Assembly: GCA_008704415.1 (NCBI GenBank)
Contig: VXIS01000142.1
Span: forward strand, 1 to 64,000
Source: Sphaerosporella brunnea
Taxonomy: Eukaryota > Ascomycota > Pezizomycetes > Pezizales > Pyronemataceae
DNA: 64,000 nt
Direction: 5' to 3'
The notes below the pieces were generated by a model. That model was not told the DNA's origin and ran no database searches. It saw only the letters and a list, made by a program, of their open reading frames with translations. Positions 1 through 10,851 of the stretch are shown piece by piece; the first letter of the stretch is position 1; the number at the start of each line of letters is the position of its first letter. The position numbers were made by a program, and so were the translations under genes.

Positions 1-441
1 TTCTGCTCCCGGAGCACTACCTATGATCCCCGAGAGTCCGCTCCGAACCAGAGGGTACATCGAAAATGCCGCAAACACGCCCAGCACCGCAATCAGAAGG
101 TGTAGAAGTGGACGGTTCGTATTCAAAGAGCTGTGGACATAGCTTCCTGCGCGTTGGAACACAAGCTCATAGTTAGAAGTGTTTGGCGTCAATGCAGACG
201 CAGGCGGCATGCTTGCCTGCCAGAACCCAAGGCTTGGCTGGGTGCGCCATTGAGTCGAAGGCGACGCAACGGACGAAACTCCATTTCCATTATCCCAGTT
301 TTCGGCGCCGGCCACTGCAGGGTCGACGTCGGGGGCTGAAGCCCATAAGCGTTGGGCCTGTGGCAGGCTATTGCTGGCATCAAGGAGGTCAGTGCCATCG
401 TTATTATCTCGCAGTCTGCGGGGCCGATTGAAACGGTGCAT
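1..441 (-). CDS. Unrecognised membrane protein, 5' part only (runs off the left edge)
   Basis: Reading the minus strand from an ATG at 441 gives 147 codons without a stop, in frame to the window edge. The first ~105 residues are polar and low in order (start MHRFNRPRRLRDNNDG; several S, N, Q and P). They are followed by a hydrophobic stretch (PLLHLLIAVLGVFAAFSMY) around residues 110-129 that looks like a transmembrane helix. A second Met inside the frame could be an alternative start. I do not recognise the family. A cytosolic N-terminus with a later membrane domain is an inference. An early intron cannot be excluded because the rest of the gene is missing. Confidence 0.5.
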   Translation of the reverse strand, partial: MHRFNRPRRLRDNNDGTDLLDASNSLPQAQRLWASAPDVDPAVAGAENWDNGNGVSSVASPSTQWRTQPSLGFWQASMPPASALTPNTSNYELVFQRAGSYVHSSLNTNRPLLHLLIAVLGVFAAFSMYPLVRSGLSGIIGSAPGAE

Positions 442-3373
442 AATGGAGGTTAGTTAACGTTCGCAACTGAGCTGGAGTGCAGCCATATTAATACAAGGCG
501 CAAGCACCTTAGGGAGGGGATGAGTAGGGGACCTGTCATGATCCTTCACTGTCGCATACAGACAATAAACATAATTGCAAGGGAAGTATCAGCGCTCAAG
601 TTGGATCGTTGCTCAAGGGAAGCAATGTAACACCTGACATCGAAGGCAATGAATGAGCTTTCTTTGAATCCTCGTTACTTTTGAGTTTATCGATGCGATT
701 TGTAGAGGGCCAGCCAGCGTTGAGCTCCGTTGTGATTCACCGTGAACAGGTCAACATCGACACATATACCGTGCCTAGGTAATTCGCTGCTCGGCAGGTG
801 AAGGTGCTCCGATTTGCCCCCGACCTGTGGCCCTCCTGTCAAGAGTGCAACTTCGAACATCTGCGGTGACAATCAAACATCCGTGACAGAATCGCTCTTT
901 GACTGAACACTCGTGATGACTGACAGTCGAATTGGAGCATGGCGACGCAATCGAACACCCACGGCGACAAGTCAAGTTAACACCCATGATGAGAATCGCT
1001 CTTCTATTGGGCTCTCCCCCTACGGCCCTCCAATCGAGGCCTGGAGAATCACGTGATGTCACTCGGGGCGGGTACCGTTCCAAGGCAACATTTCCTCTGC
1101 GCAACAGTGCTCTGCCTATGGGTTGGAGGCGCTCCGCCATTCCGCCGCGCTCCGCCATTCCGCCGCGCTCCACTCGCTTAGTTAGGGGGGGGGTCTAGCG
1201 GGCGATCACGGCATCTCACTCACACGCTATAGTTAGATAGAAATCTTGGCTCAAGTCACTTCAACACGCACCCGTCCGCTGAGCGGAGTGCACGCGATGA
1301 TGATGCTGATGATGATGCCGCTGCTGATGACGATGCTGCTGACGATGATGTGATCGGCGCGTTTTCCCCAGTCTTGGGGCAGGGGCTCCCTCCTGTTTCC
1401 ACCAGCTTCGATGCTGATCCGCCGTTGCGGCTGCCACGGCTGGGCGTGGCGGCCGGGGGGGGCTCTGATTGGCTGGGGACCGACATCCGCCATGCGGCAC
1501 ATCGTGTTGGATAGATTGGCCATCGAGCCCGCCTGCGTCGCCTAGATATCCGCATCTCGTTACTGCGCTGGGCTGATGGCAGCGCACGTCCCCACCACGA
1601 CCACGACCACGCCACGCCCCTCCACGGCCCGCCACCGATGCAGCCAGCCACCCACCCCTCCTGCGATGGCAGCAAATGCGATGCCGGTTCCACGATCCAC
1701 CGTGGCCGTGCGTGCCCGCCGGCACGCGGATGCACGGCGGACAAAACAAAGAATCGGAGGAATTGAAAAGGCGCGGCTGGACTGCGGGGCGACAAAGAGT
1801 GCGAGGAAGCCTTCGCACCAGCAGCCGCCGCGATCGCAATCCGAGAAACCCATGGCCAATCCAGTGCAATCCAGTGCAATCCAGTGCAATCCATCCAATC
1901 CATCCAATCCACCCAATCCAATCCAATTTAATCCGACTGCCTGCTTGCCCTGCCTCCCGCCGCCGATCGGAACCGGGGCGGCTGGGTGGAAGCTCCGTCA
2001 ACTGCAATTGCAATCGCAATCTCGATTCCTGCGTGGGGCGCCTCCTTCCAAGCTCGACCCCCCCAGCATCCGGATCTGACAGGTACCTCGCCCAGCGCAG
2101 CTACTCTGCTCCAGGTAGCGTGCCCGCCGCAGAGTATAATTTCCCGGTTCTGTGCTTTTCTGCCTTTGAAGCCCTCAACCGTGACCCTCAAACCCACTGT
2201 TTCCTCTCCGTCAATCGCATCGCGCCCTTGCCCCGCAACGCCCCCTCCCCCCCCCCCCCCCCAACCTGGCCAGTAGCAGACACACCGAGGCGTTGTCACC
2301 TGCCTCCCGTTCAAACGCTGCCTTTCCAGCCAATACGAGCTCTCGCCGGTAGCCAGCCGCACGATCCACATCCTCTGCCCCGTCAACGCGCACTGTCCTG
2401 TCCAAACACGCACTGCCAAACACGCACTGCCAAACACGCCCGGCTCAGGAACCACGGCCATTCGGAAGGCAAGTCAAAAAATTGCGTGCTGCAGAGCGAG
2501 CCGCCAGCAATCGTGGGCAAATAAATTGAGGCCGGAAGCAATCCGCCGCAGCCAGCAGCACGCACGAACCACTCAGAGCTGCTGGAGGAATTGAAAGCGA
2601 CGGCGACGGAGAAAACACCCGCCTCATACACCACAAGAAAGCTTCCATCCACCCCCCCCCCCCCCCACACCCCTCTCCCCGCCGAGGCATCTCCCCTCCT
2701 TTGTTGCTGCTGCTGCCGCTGCTGCTGCTGCTCGCTCTCTAGCTTTGCCGTCGCTTCCCTCTGCTTCCTCTTCTTCTGCGAATGCTCGAATACATCTCGC
2801 CATTCAACACGCACAAAACAAAGACGACGCCACCGGAGCTATATCCTGCTGCTTGATCCTACGAAAAGCATACGTGCCGGCATTTCCCTGTCCACTGCTA
2901 CCCTCAACTGCTCGATCGCGGCGCAGGCCTCCAGACGCAGCTGCTCCGAAAACGAACGAGCTCGCATTATTATTTCTGTCTGCCCACAGTCGTACTGCAC
3001 AGGCAATCCCGCCATACAGTTACTGTGCTTACTGTGAGCACAATTCCCTCTCCACACCACCTTACTTTACTGAACGCCTTGTTCTGAACACCCCCCCCCC
3101 CCCCCTAAAACCTGCAACCCGATCTGACCACTTTTGCAGAAGCCGCAGCAACCCCAGCACAATATCCGTTGCCCTAAGCTGTGCAACCCAAGCCAACCAA
3201 AAACAACAGCAAACACCTCTCTCGGCCATTGAGCTCTCGGACCAAAAGGACAATTACCCCGCCATTTCAATTTGGTCCGTCAAAGAGAAAGGTGTTGCGT
3301 TTTTACCTCCTCACCAGCACCATAACCACCGGACGTTCCAGCGGAGGGGACCACGAAAAATACCCAATACACA
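442..3373. promoter_or_regulatory. Gene-free leader/promoter region upstream of the bZIP gene
   Basis: No conserved protein is visible on either strand. The stretch is built of simple sequence: a GAT/GCT trinucleotide patch near 1296-1350, a 10-bp AATCCAGTGC-type tandem repeat at about 1857-1930, a CTG run near 2702-2735, and three C15-C16 tracts at about 2247-2262, 2652-2666 and 3091-3105. From about 2,100 onward the + strand is strongly C/T-rich, as in fungal core promoters and long 5' leaders. Several open frames overlap here but look like composition artefacts. Some could act as upstream ORFs if the bZIP transcript has a long leader; that is inference. Confidence 0.45.
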
Positions 3374-4552
3374 ATGCCTCCAACAACTGCAGAACCGCCA
3401 CACGCTGCGCCGGCAGAGACGCCATCCGGTTTTTTCAATTCAGCTTTCATGGAGATCGAATCATACTTTGAGTTCCCAGCTGGCGAGTCTAAAACGGGGC
3501 CGGAAACTTCACTACCAGAGCTCACCACCGCGTTTAAATCCCCACAACTGACGCCCACCGCATCTCCGACTCTCCGCCCTAGTAGTCCCTCACTATGGCG
3601 GGACCTCCGCGACACTTCCCCATTCGACCCTGGCCTCTGTCTCAACTCCCCACGCGAGGTACCCACCGACGGCGGTATAGCACCACTACAAATCAACTCA
3701 TACCCTGATGGCCAACCGTCGCCTCCGGACTCCGATGGGAGCTCGCCAGACAAACACCACGAACGGCCAGGGGACATCTCCCCACTTGATAGCCTGATCT
3801 CTCACCTTCCAACCTCAGAACACTCCAGAACCGTCCACGGGCAAGTAACGCCTCCGGATGATTTCACCAAGAGCCCAACGCTCGCGCATTCTCATGCGTC
3901 GTCGCTGGTGCTACCTATGCGGCTGATCTCACCCGAACACTCCCCCCCAATCACATCCCCGCGCCAACGGGGGCTATCGATAAGCTCATCCCGGCAACAG
4001 CGCGCTAAGCCTATTCCGGATGCCGCAGCAACAACAGCCGGTGTTAAACGGCGACGGTCTTCTTCGTCGACCACATCCAGCACGCGAAGCAAAGCGCGGG
4101 GAAAAAGCACCGCCAACTCGCAGGGCGAGCAGCCGGAAGTGATGGAGGCCAAGCGCCGCAGGTTTCTGGAACGCAATAGAGTTGCGGCCAGCAAATGCCG
4201 GCAGAAAAAGAAGGCGTGGATGCAGGATCTGGAAAACGAAGCGAGAGAGGCCCAGAGCTTGAGTAAGCAGCTGCGTGCGTGCGTCAACGTGTTGAAGGAA
4301 GAGGTGCTCCAGCTCAAAAACGAACTGCTGAAACACAACACCTGTGAATGCGTGCCGATCCGGCAGTATCTGAGCAACGAGGCGATGCGGCTGGCGGGAG
4401 ATCACGGCAGAGGCAGGGGAAGCGTTAGCAGCGTTGATGGCTTCACTTTCTCGGAGCAGGATGATTGTAAAATCCACCCGGCTCTGCAGGCAGGAGAGTT
4501 TGATCTGGATTACATTGATAATACCTTGGATTCGGAAGCGGTCATGGCGTAA
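3374..4552 (+). CDS. CREB/ATF-type bZIP transcription factor (AtfB/Atf21-like)
   Basis: Single-exon gene for 392 residues. The basic region contains [15 protein letters not shown] at about residues 268-282, the classical DNA-contacting signature of ATF/CREB bZIP factors. A leucine zipper follows, and directly after it the KHNTCEC..I segment is typical of fungal AtfA/AtfB proteins, which regulate stress, spore and secondary-metabolism genes. The N-terminal two thirds is Pro/Ser/Thr-rich with many SP/TP sites, as expected for MAP-kinase (Sty1/Hog1) targets. The short C-terminal tail is acidic. The AtfB-like assignment rests on the zipper end and is an inference; the bZIP call is firm. The ATG follows an unusually long C/T-rich upstream region. 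Confidence 0.88.
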   Translation: MPPTTAEPPHAAPAETPSGFFNSAFMEIESYFEFPAGESKTGPETSLPELTTAFKSPQLTPTASPTLRPSSPSLWRDLRDTSPFDPGLCLNSPREVPTDGGIAPLQINSYPDGQPSPPDSDGSSPDKHHERPGDISPLDSLISHLPTSEHSRTVHGQVTPPDDFTKSPTLAHSHASSLVLPMRLISPEHSPPITSPRQRGLSISSSRQQRAKPIPDAAATTAGVKRRRSSSSTTSSTRSKARGKSTANSQGEQPEVMEAKRRRFLERNRVAASKCRQKKKAWMQDLENEAREAQSLSKQLRACVNVLKEEVLQLKNELLKHNTCECVPIRQYLSNEAMRLAGDHGRGRGSVSSVDGFTFSEQDDCKIHPALQAGEFDLDYIDNTLDSEAVMA

Positions 4553-5247
4553 CGGCTGTGTACAACATACATTTCGATTTTTTATTTTTCTATATTTTTT
4601 TGGTTAATTTGTCTTTTTTATGTCTGGCGGGCGCTCAGGTTGGGGTGTTTATCTCTATCTTTCCTTTTTGTTTGAACATCTATTCTATCCTTTTATTCGA
4701 GCAGTATGTGTGCATGCATGTTTTGAGAGTTTTCCTTTCCTTGGTTGACAAAAATGGGCGGTTGGTAATTTGCAATTGGGGGGGTTATCCAGGGCGGCGT
4801 TTGTGAGTTTTTTATGATTGTTTTATGGCTTGGTTTGTTTGGTTTGTAACGGTACTCTAGTGTAGTGGAGGAAGGAAGGAAGGAATGAAAGGAGGGATTC
4901 GGTGTATATTTTTGTTTGTTTGTGTTTTTGTGTTTTTGTGTTTTGTGTTATTTTTTTTTTTCTTGTTTTGTTTTTGGGCGCGGGCGGGTTGTTGTGGGAT
5001 TATTAATTTTTGTCTGTTTTGCCAGTAAACTTTAGGTGCTTAGCTAGCTAACTCAAACTAAACCCACCGGTTACAATCGGGGAACGGGCTCATCGGAACG
5101 TGAGCCGGATGAGGAAACCAATTCAGCACTTTCCCGTGATAGGCATGAAACATCACTCGTGGAGTCCTGCGTGATGATACTACTCTATTCATGATATATG
5201 ATACATGTACATACAACATTTCCCCCCGCCGCCCGTCCCTCTCACCT
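4553..5247. other. 3' region of the bZIP gene, T-rich, no gene seen
   Basis: The + strand is T/GT-rich (repeated TTTTTGTG near 4910-4960), consistent with a 3' UTR and terminator for the bZIP transcript converging on the hydratase gene. No conserved coding frame, tRNA or repeat family was seen. Confidence 0.5.
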
Positions 5248-6935
5248 CTAAACTTCAGCAGCAGCAGCAGCAGCAGCAACCTCCCCCCCCTGCTTCCACA
5301 TAACATGCCCATTTTCATCCTTGATAGTTTTCCGGTTGAGGACATCCCAGACCTTCTCCCTGACGCCGGCCTTGCCCTCGAACTGCACGACGATGGCGTC
5401 GACAAACTCGCGCGGCGTCATGCGTCTCCCGCGGGTGGCGACCGTGCGCAGGAACCCCTCGGTGGGCAGGCCGAAGGACCACGGGTACTGGTAGTAGTCG
5501 ACCGCGCCCTGCTTCAGCAGCTGCAGCTTCTCCATGCCCTCGGGGGCGATGAAGAATTCGTCGATCAAGGCCTCGGAGGTTTCTTCGAGCGTGGGCGGGG
5601 ACCAGACGGGGGTTTTGAGTTGGCCCTTGGGCGCGAGGACTGACGTGACGCCCTCGACGAAGTCGGGGTGCTGCATGAAGCGCGCGGCGATCAGGTGCTC
5701 GCGTTGGAAGGTTTCGGCGATGCTCCAGTCGCGGCCGGCGCGGAGTTGGCGCAGGGCGACGCGGACCGAGGTCGGCGAGCGCGCCTTGATCGTTTCGATG
5801 GTTTCTTGCGCCCAGGCTTGGTGTGCGCCGGTTTCGTTGGAGAGCGCCGTGAGGATGTCGTCGACGGTGTTGAAGCTGAAGCAGCGGTCGATGGCCTCGC
5901 GCAGAGAGCCCGAGAGCACGAAGGGCTCGTTTGGTGGCAGGCCCGTCACAAACTCTTCGATCGTGCTGTTGACGATCGCGTTCTTGTATTCGATGCTTTC
6001 GTTGTCCGGGAAGACGAGTTCGGAGAGACGCTGCTCGAGGTCTGGCAGCGACGACGAGTGCAGGTAGTGGGTTGCGATGCCGGCGTAGAGCGTGTGCACG
6101 CCCTTGAGATCCGCGCTGGTCAATGCAAAGTACGTGCCGAGTTCGCCGTCCAGCCGCGGAAGGAAAAAGCCGCCGCCAACGTCGGGGAAGAAACCGATCT
6201 TGGTCTCCGGCATGGCGAAGCGCGTGCGTTCGGTGGCGATGCGGAAGGGCGCGTGGACGCTGAGTCCTACGCCGCCGCCCATCGTGATGCCATCCATGAA
6301 GGAGACGTACGGCTTTGAGTACGTTGCGATCAGGTGGTCAAGTTTGTATTCCAGTTCGAAGAACTGGGTAGATGCGAGCTGTCCGTCGGGGCCTTTTTTG
6401 TTGTCTTCTGCCAACGAGGCTACGTCTCCGCCGGCGCACAATGCACGGTCTCCGGCTCCCTTCAGGACGATGATGTTGGCCAGCTGAGACTTCTCCCATT
6501 CCTGTTAAGGCCACGGGTGTCAGTTGTGCCCCGTCTGCGGTGTGTGGTGTGCACTGGGAAAAGATGCCTGTAGTCGCGGAGCAATCTTGGAGGCCATGGA
6601 CCAGTTCAGCGAGTTCAGTTTCGCGGGCCGGTTCAGCTCGATGGTGCGGACGCCGTAGACGCTGTTGAAGAGGACATCGTCTGGGTCGATGGTGCGCGTG
6701 ATTACCGGGGGAGTAGGGGGAGCGGGTTCGGTCTGGGTGGACTGTTTGGTTGTTTGTTGTTTCCCCGTTTAGCGTGCTGCTGCAGGACGGGGGAATTGTG
6801 TGATTTTGATGTTACCATGAACGCGGAATTCAGAATCTTTGCGCGCAGAGGCATTGCTGCTGGGCGTGGTCGTAGGAAGGAAGTCGTTGCTGGTCGCCGG
6901 GCGGCACAGCTTAGGAGTTGCCGTGGTATCTGCAT
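5248..6935 (-). CDS. 3-hydroxyisobutyryl-CoA hydrolase / enoyl-CoA hydratase family, mitochondrial (HIBCH/Ehd3-like)
   Basis: Three exons (6816-6935, 6568-6732, 5248-6501) encode 512 residues. The family hydrolyses 3-hydroxyisobutyryl-CoA in valine catabolism in mitochondria; the yeast homologue Ehd3 is also called a mitoribosome-associated protein. Seen here: an Arg-rich presequence (MQIPRQLLSCAARRP), the crotonase segments RTIELNRPAKLNSLNWSM and GAGDRALCAGGDV (oxyanion hole), then HAPFRIATERTRFAMPETKI. Intron 6733-6815 is GT-AG. Intron 6502-6567 must use a GC donor (CAG|GCATCT) to join RLQ to EWEKSQL in frame. The C-terminus ends in an Ala run coded by a GCA/GCT microsatellite (5260-5280), probably lineage-specific. 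Confidence 0.88.
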
Positions 6936-7251
6936 CGCTGAATAAAAGAGTGGAGGGTTGGGTGGTGGCGGCGGTGGTGGTGGTGCAGTGCTGGTGGTGC
7001 TGGTTGGACCGGGCCTCGGGCGTGGTGGTTGTGCAACCAGCGATTGTGCGCGAGGGGCCCAATGGATCTGCCCCGCCAACTGAGTGAGCATCCATGACGA
7101 CGACGATGCATTCACCGCGATATACACGCCCAATGGATACAGGTCGGTGCTGCGTCTTCTTGCTGCCTAGACTATCGTACAGAGATAATACATGTGCATT
7201 TTGTGAAACATACTGCCTGCTCGTTTTCCAACAAATCCATCCTCATCGCTC
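6936..7251. other. Intergenic, no gene seen
   Basis: Upstream region of the hydratase and downstream region of uL4m, both on the minus strand. No conserved frame; a TGG/GGT-rich patch lies at 6950-7000. Confidence 0.4.
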
Positions 7252-8288
7252 TCAGTCAGCGGCATCCACGCCGTGCACCTGTTCGAACATCTCCAACGCC
7301 TCCTTCTCGATGATCACCCGGCCCAGCTCAAGCTGTGGAGTGGAAGTGTCAGTAAAGCCGATTCGAACAAATCTGAAGATGCCAATCGATCGGGCCCACT
7401 CACAATGTCCTTCACATCCACGTCGATCGCCTGCAGCACCCGGCCTTCGGCACCCAGACCCTCCATAGCGCTCTTCAGATTTGGTCTCTCCTCAGCCGTG
7501 ATCAGGAGCGATCGCGAGCCCTCATTACCCCATCCATACTTCTTCAAGATGGCGGAAGCCAAGCCCGCATCTGGGTTCTGCAGCTCCAGCAATCCGTCGA
7601 CGATGAGCAGCTCGTTTCGGCGGTATCGCAGGCTGAGCGCAGTCCTCCAAGCCAAGTCGTACATTTTCCTGGGTAGCTGGGTTGAGAAATCTCTGGGCTG
7701 GGGACCGTGCGAGACTCCTCCTCCGCGCAGCATCGGCGACTTCTTGTCTCCGAGACGCGCCTTACCCGTTCCCTTCTGCGGCCGGATCTTCTTGTTGGAA
7801 CCGTTGACGTCGCCTCGGGTCTTGGTCTTGGCTCGTCCCAGGCGGTGCGCGTCTCCCTCGAATACTACCGCTTTGTGGAGGATGTCCCGGCGCAGCGGCG
7901 CGTGCAGGAAGGTGCTCGCGTACGACTCGAACCGCATAGGCTCCATGGTGGGGAAGCTGTGGATCGTGGCCAGGACAGTGGGCGCTGGTCAAGGTCAGTC
8001 ATGTGCTGCTGCTGCTTTTTTTTTGCTCTGGGTACCTACGGCTTCGGATTGCGAAGGGAACTGGTGCCGGGGGTTCTGCGGGGAGGACCTTGACGGCTGC
8101 GGGCTCAGCCTCGGTGGCCATTGATCGCGAGGCACCGAATACGGGCTGTAGATAGACGTTGTCAGTCCACGGTGTCTGAGAGAGAGTCCGGAAGTGCGGG
8201 AAGCGACACACACCCTCAGGGCATCCTGCACAACACCGGCCCTGCCGAAAAGGGCGGCCTTGAAGTATACCGATCGAGCGGCAGCCAT
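7252..8288 (-). CDS. yml6: Mitochondrial large-subunit ribosomal protein uL4m (Yml6/MrpL4 type)
   Basis: Four exons (8214-8288, 8040-8145, 7404-7984, 7252-7332) encode 280 residues. uL4 binds 23S-type rRNA near the exit tunnel. Diagnostic stretches are the basic loop KTRGDVNGSNKKIRPQKGTG and RARLGDKKSP-like residues, FSTQLPRKMYDLAWRTALS, and the C-terminal DILELGRVIIEKEAL. The N-terminus MAAARSVYFKAALFGRAG fits a mitochondrial presequence. All three introns are GT-AG of 55-71 bp. The last joins DI to LELGRVII at 7333-7403. It is transcribed divergently from the mL38 gene 197 bp away, so both may share a promoter. Confidence 0.93.
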
Positions 8289-8485
8289 GATTGGGAAGTC
8301 CTTGGAAACTTCTTCGTCGGGGGAGGTGTTCGGTGGTGAGTGAGGTTGTGTGGGGGAGAGGCTCGATCGGCGGCGGCGGCGGTGGTGTTGCAGGGTTTCT
8401 TCCGTTTTTTTTGTCTATCGAGCTCAAGGAAAGAGTGTTGCCCATCACCACCCCCCCACCAACCACGATCCCCCCCCCCCCAATC
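8289..8485. promoter_or_regulatory. Shared intergenic promoter between uL4m and mL38
   Basis: A 197-bp gap separates the two divergent start codons of mitoribosomal protein genes. It contains a GGC/GGT-rich patch, an AGCTCAAGG segment and, next to the mL38 ATG, C/T-rich DNA with a C10 tract (8471-8480). A bidirectional promoter is inferred from arrangement; no factor site is identified. Confidence 0.5.
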
Positions 8486-9675
8486 ATGAACCTCGCGCGG
8501 TCGCTTCTGCGCCCCACGACGATACCCATCCCCGCCGGGCGCTCCATCATCGCCGCCGTGAGAGGTCTGCGGACGCAAGATGTACCACCCGCGCAAACCG
8601 ACAGCGATCCCACGCCCAGCGAGGCCAAGTTCCGCACGATAGAAAGGATGCCGTTCCAGACCTACCAGTACGCCTTGGAAATCATCCGAAAGGACCGTCT
8701 GAAGAAGTTCAAGGAGATCGAACTCGAGCGGCAGCGCATTGCTGGTCATCTCGCCAGCGGCTTCAAACCCGATGATCGCGAGATCAAGTCCATGAAGAAG
8801 CACCTGGAGTACCTGCGCGTGCAGGCGGATATCAACAACCCCAGAGTCAAGTATAACTTCGACCGGGGGCTCGGTGGAGCACCTCCCACGCATCTGGCTG
8901 GGCGGGGCGGCGGCTGATTGCGTGGTATCTAGTGTCGTTGCATAAGCCCGTCTACAGGTACCTGATGAACCGGAAATGGAGGGAGTACCGGCGACCGATC
9001 TTGATGCAGCGCCTGGAACAGATGAACGTGATCCCCGACGTGCTGCCCAAGCTGGACCCCGTGGTTGATGTGCAGCTGCGGTTCCAGGGAAGGGACATAC
9101 AGCCTGGTGACTTGGTGGGATCGCTCCAGTCTGAGCATCCCCCCACGTTCAAGGTTGTCAAGTTCACCGAGGGCCCGATGCTGTGCACTGCGGCCGTCGT
9201 GGATTCGGGTATGCCCACCCCCTCGGGGATCGACGCTTGCTAAGCTCACCCTTCTCTGCCAGACGTTCCACGGCTATGTGATGACAGGTTCGGATTCCGG
9301 TTACACTGGATGGTCGCCAACATTCCGCTATCGCACCTCCAACAGCAAGCCATCGGAACCGGTGCGAAGCCTTCAGATGTGGTCTGGGAATGGATTCCCC
9401 CGCACGTCCAGAAGGGATCGCCGTATCACCGTTACACTCTCATCCTCTTCAAGCAGCCCGCCAGGTTTGATGTTGAGGACCTCAAGAATAAGCTCGCGCC
9501 CAACAAGATGGACAGCTACAATTTCATGGCGCGGAGCTTTATGCAAAAGCACGCGCTGGAGCCCATCGGTGCGTTCATGTTCAGAGGAGAGTGGGATGAG
9601 CACACCAAGAAAGTGATGCAGCGGAACAAGCTCAAGGGCTGGGACCAGCAACTGGTGCGCGTCAAGGAGGAGTAA
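8486..9675 (+). CDS. mrpl35: Mitochondrial large-subunit ribosomal protein mL38 (MrpL35), PEBP fold
   Basis: Three exons (8486-8873, 8933-9208, 9263-9675) encode 358 residues. mL38 is a mitochondria-specific subunit with a phosphatidylethanolamine-binding-protein fold. Visible features: presequence MNLARSLLRPTTIPIPAGRS, the motif PVYRYLMNRKWREYRRPILM, and in the PEBP domain LHWMVANIPL, PPHVQKGSPYHRYTLILFKQ and SYNFMARSFMQKHAL. Intron 8874-8932 joins DRGL to VSLHKPVY, and intron 9209-9262 joins VVDS to DVPRLCDD. It is head-to-head with uL4m, which supports coordinated expression. Confidence 0.9.
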
Positions 9676-9801
9676 GCGGGCTGAGGAGGAGGAGAAGAGA
9701 AGAATTGGCGTGTCTGTACAATAGAAGAAGGAAATAGACGGCGGTGGCAGCATGTATGTACTTGTATTAAAGAACAGAGCAAGCGGATCGTCGTAGACAC
9801 C

Positions 9802-10395
9802 TCACGGTTCGCCTTCAAACAGCGGATTCCGCAACCACTGCCATTTCCACAGCCTTTCCGCCTTCGCCAATATCTTCCCGTTGACCATCGCCAACGGGAT
9901 CGGCCCATACCTCCTCGAGTCCACCGAGTGCGGCAGATTATCTCCAGTCACCCACATGTGGCCCCTCGGCACCTTTCCCCTAATATCAGCCCTCTCCCCC
10001 TCATATTCATATCCCCCGCCCTCCCAATAGCCAGGCAGAGAACGTACCTGCAACATATCACCGGTAAAATCGGTCGGATCCTTGAGCACGAAATCGCCGG
10101 GCATGCCAATGACGCGCTTCAGCACGCCGACGTCGCGGCCGTCATACGGGTGTTGGAACGAGACCAGATCTCCAACCCGGATCTCGCGGCCGCGGGTGTG
10201 GAATTTTGAGATCAGCACCCACTCGCCGGACACGCCGATGGTGGGGAGCATGCTGGGCCCTTTGGTCGAGCCGACCGCGTAGCATTTGGACCAGAAAAGA
10301 TGGGTCCAGAGAAGGATTATTGTTGCGTTTCTGAGCGGGCCGAGGAAGGCTCGTAGCGGGGGGCGTGGAGGTCCTTCTGCGCGAGCTCGTGTCAT
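9802..10395 (-). CDS. imp1: Mitochondrial inner membrane protease subunit 1 (signal peptidase S26)
   Basis: Single-exon gene. With the ATG at 10395 it encodes 197 residues; in-frame Met codons up to 10524 allow a longer protein, but that extension is largely encoded by a CAT/CAC microsatellite (MVMMLVVMMMMM), so I prefer the shorter start. Imp1 cleaves sorting signals on the intermembrane-space side of the inner membrane. Seen: an N-terminal hydrophobic anchor (ATIILLWTHLFW), the catalytic-Ser box GPSMLPT, the catalytic-Lys box VLKRVIGMPGD, and the conserved GHMWVTGDNLPHSVDSRRYG with following PIPLAMVNGKI. The Imp1 rather than Imp2 choice rests on this last box. Confidence 0.88.
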   Translation of the reverse strand: MTRARAEGPPRPPLRAFLGPLRNATIILLWTHLFWSKCYAVGSTKGPSMLPTIGVSGEWVLISKFHTRGREIRVGDLVSFQHPYDGRDVGVLKRVIGMPGDFVLKDPTDFTGDMLQVRSLPGYWEGGGYEYEGERADIRGKVPRGHMWVTGDNLPHSVDSRRYGPIPLAMVNGKILAKAERLWKWQWLRNPLFEGEP

Positions 10396-10851
10396 GCTTG
10401 TGTTTTGTGGTGTTGAAGGGTTGTCATGATTTATCATGCGCGGGAGAGGTTCTTTGCCGTGCGGACGCGGGAGCGGCTTTTCCGTCGTCATCATCATCAT
10501 CATCACCACCAGCATCATCACCATTGCATCACGCCGGAACTAGGTATTGATTACTTCACCTCTTCTTTTTCTCCTCCGCGTACACGAGACCATGAAGCAG
10601 CGGAGCAGACCCGGGGAAACATCATCGCCATGGAGAAGATGGGCAGGAATGCTGCTGTCCGAAGGGTCGTGAGCGCACCATCGTGGCCACCGTCTTCACG
10701 TATATCTGCTGCCTTCTGCTGCCGTTTATTGCGGGCATACAGCAGCAGCAGCAGAAGAAGAAATCAGAATAGTACGAACCGAACACGAAGCAGAGTCCCA
10801 CCCGATTCTGTGTCCTCTTCCCATCATCAAAACTTTGATCGCAATATTCCA
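10396..10851. other. Divergent promoter region of imp1 and the Dak gene
   Basis: Holds a (CAT)n microsatellite at 10486-10520, a CAG run near 10740-10755 and mixed sequence; no conserved protein other than possible N-terminal extension of IMP1. Confidence 0.4.

Noticed and set aside
1256..2814. Several overlapping frames of 140-280 codons in the bZIP leader region
   Set aside because: All are low-complexity (Pro/Arg/His/Ser from C-rich DNA) and overlap each other on both strands; no domain.
5191..6487. Open frames antisense to the hydratase gene
   Set aside because: Shadows caused by GC-rich codon use of the real minus-strand gene; no start context or family match.
10396..10524. Extended N-terminus for IMP1
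   Set aside because: The added residues come mostly from a CAT/CAC microsatellite (Met/Val run), and the shorter start gives the usual N-terminal anchor position.
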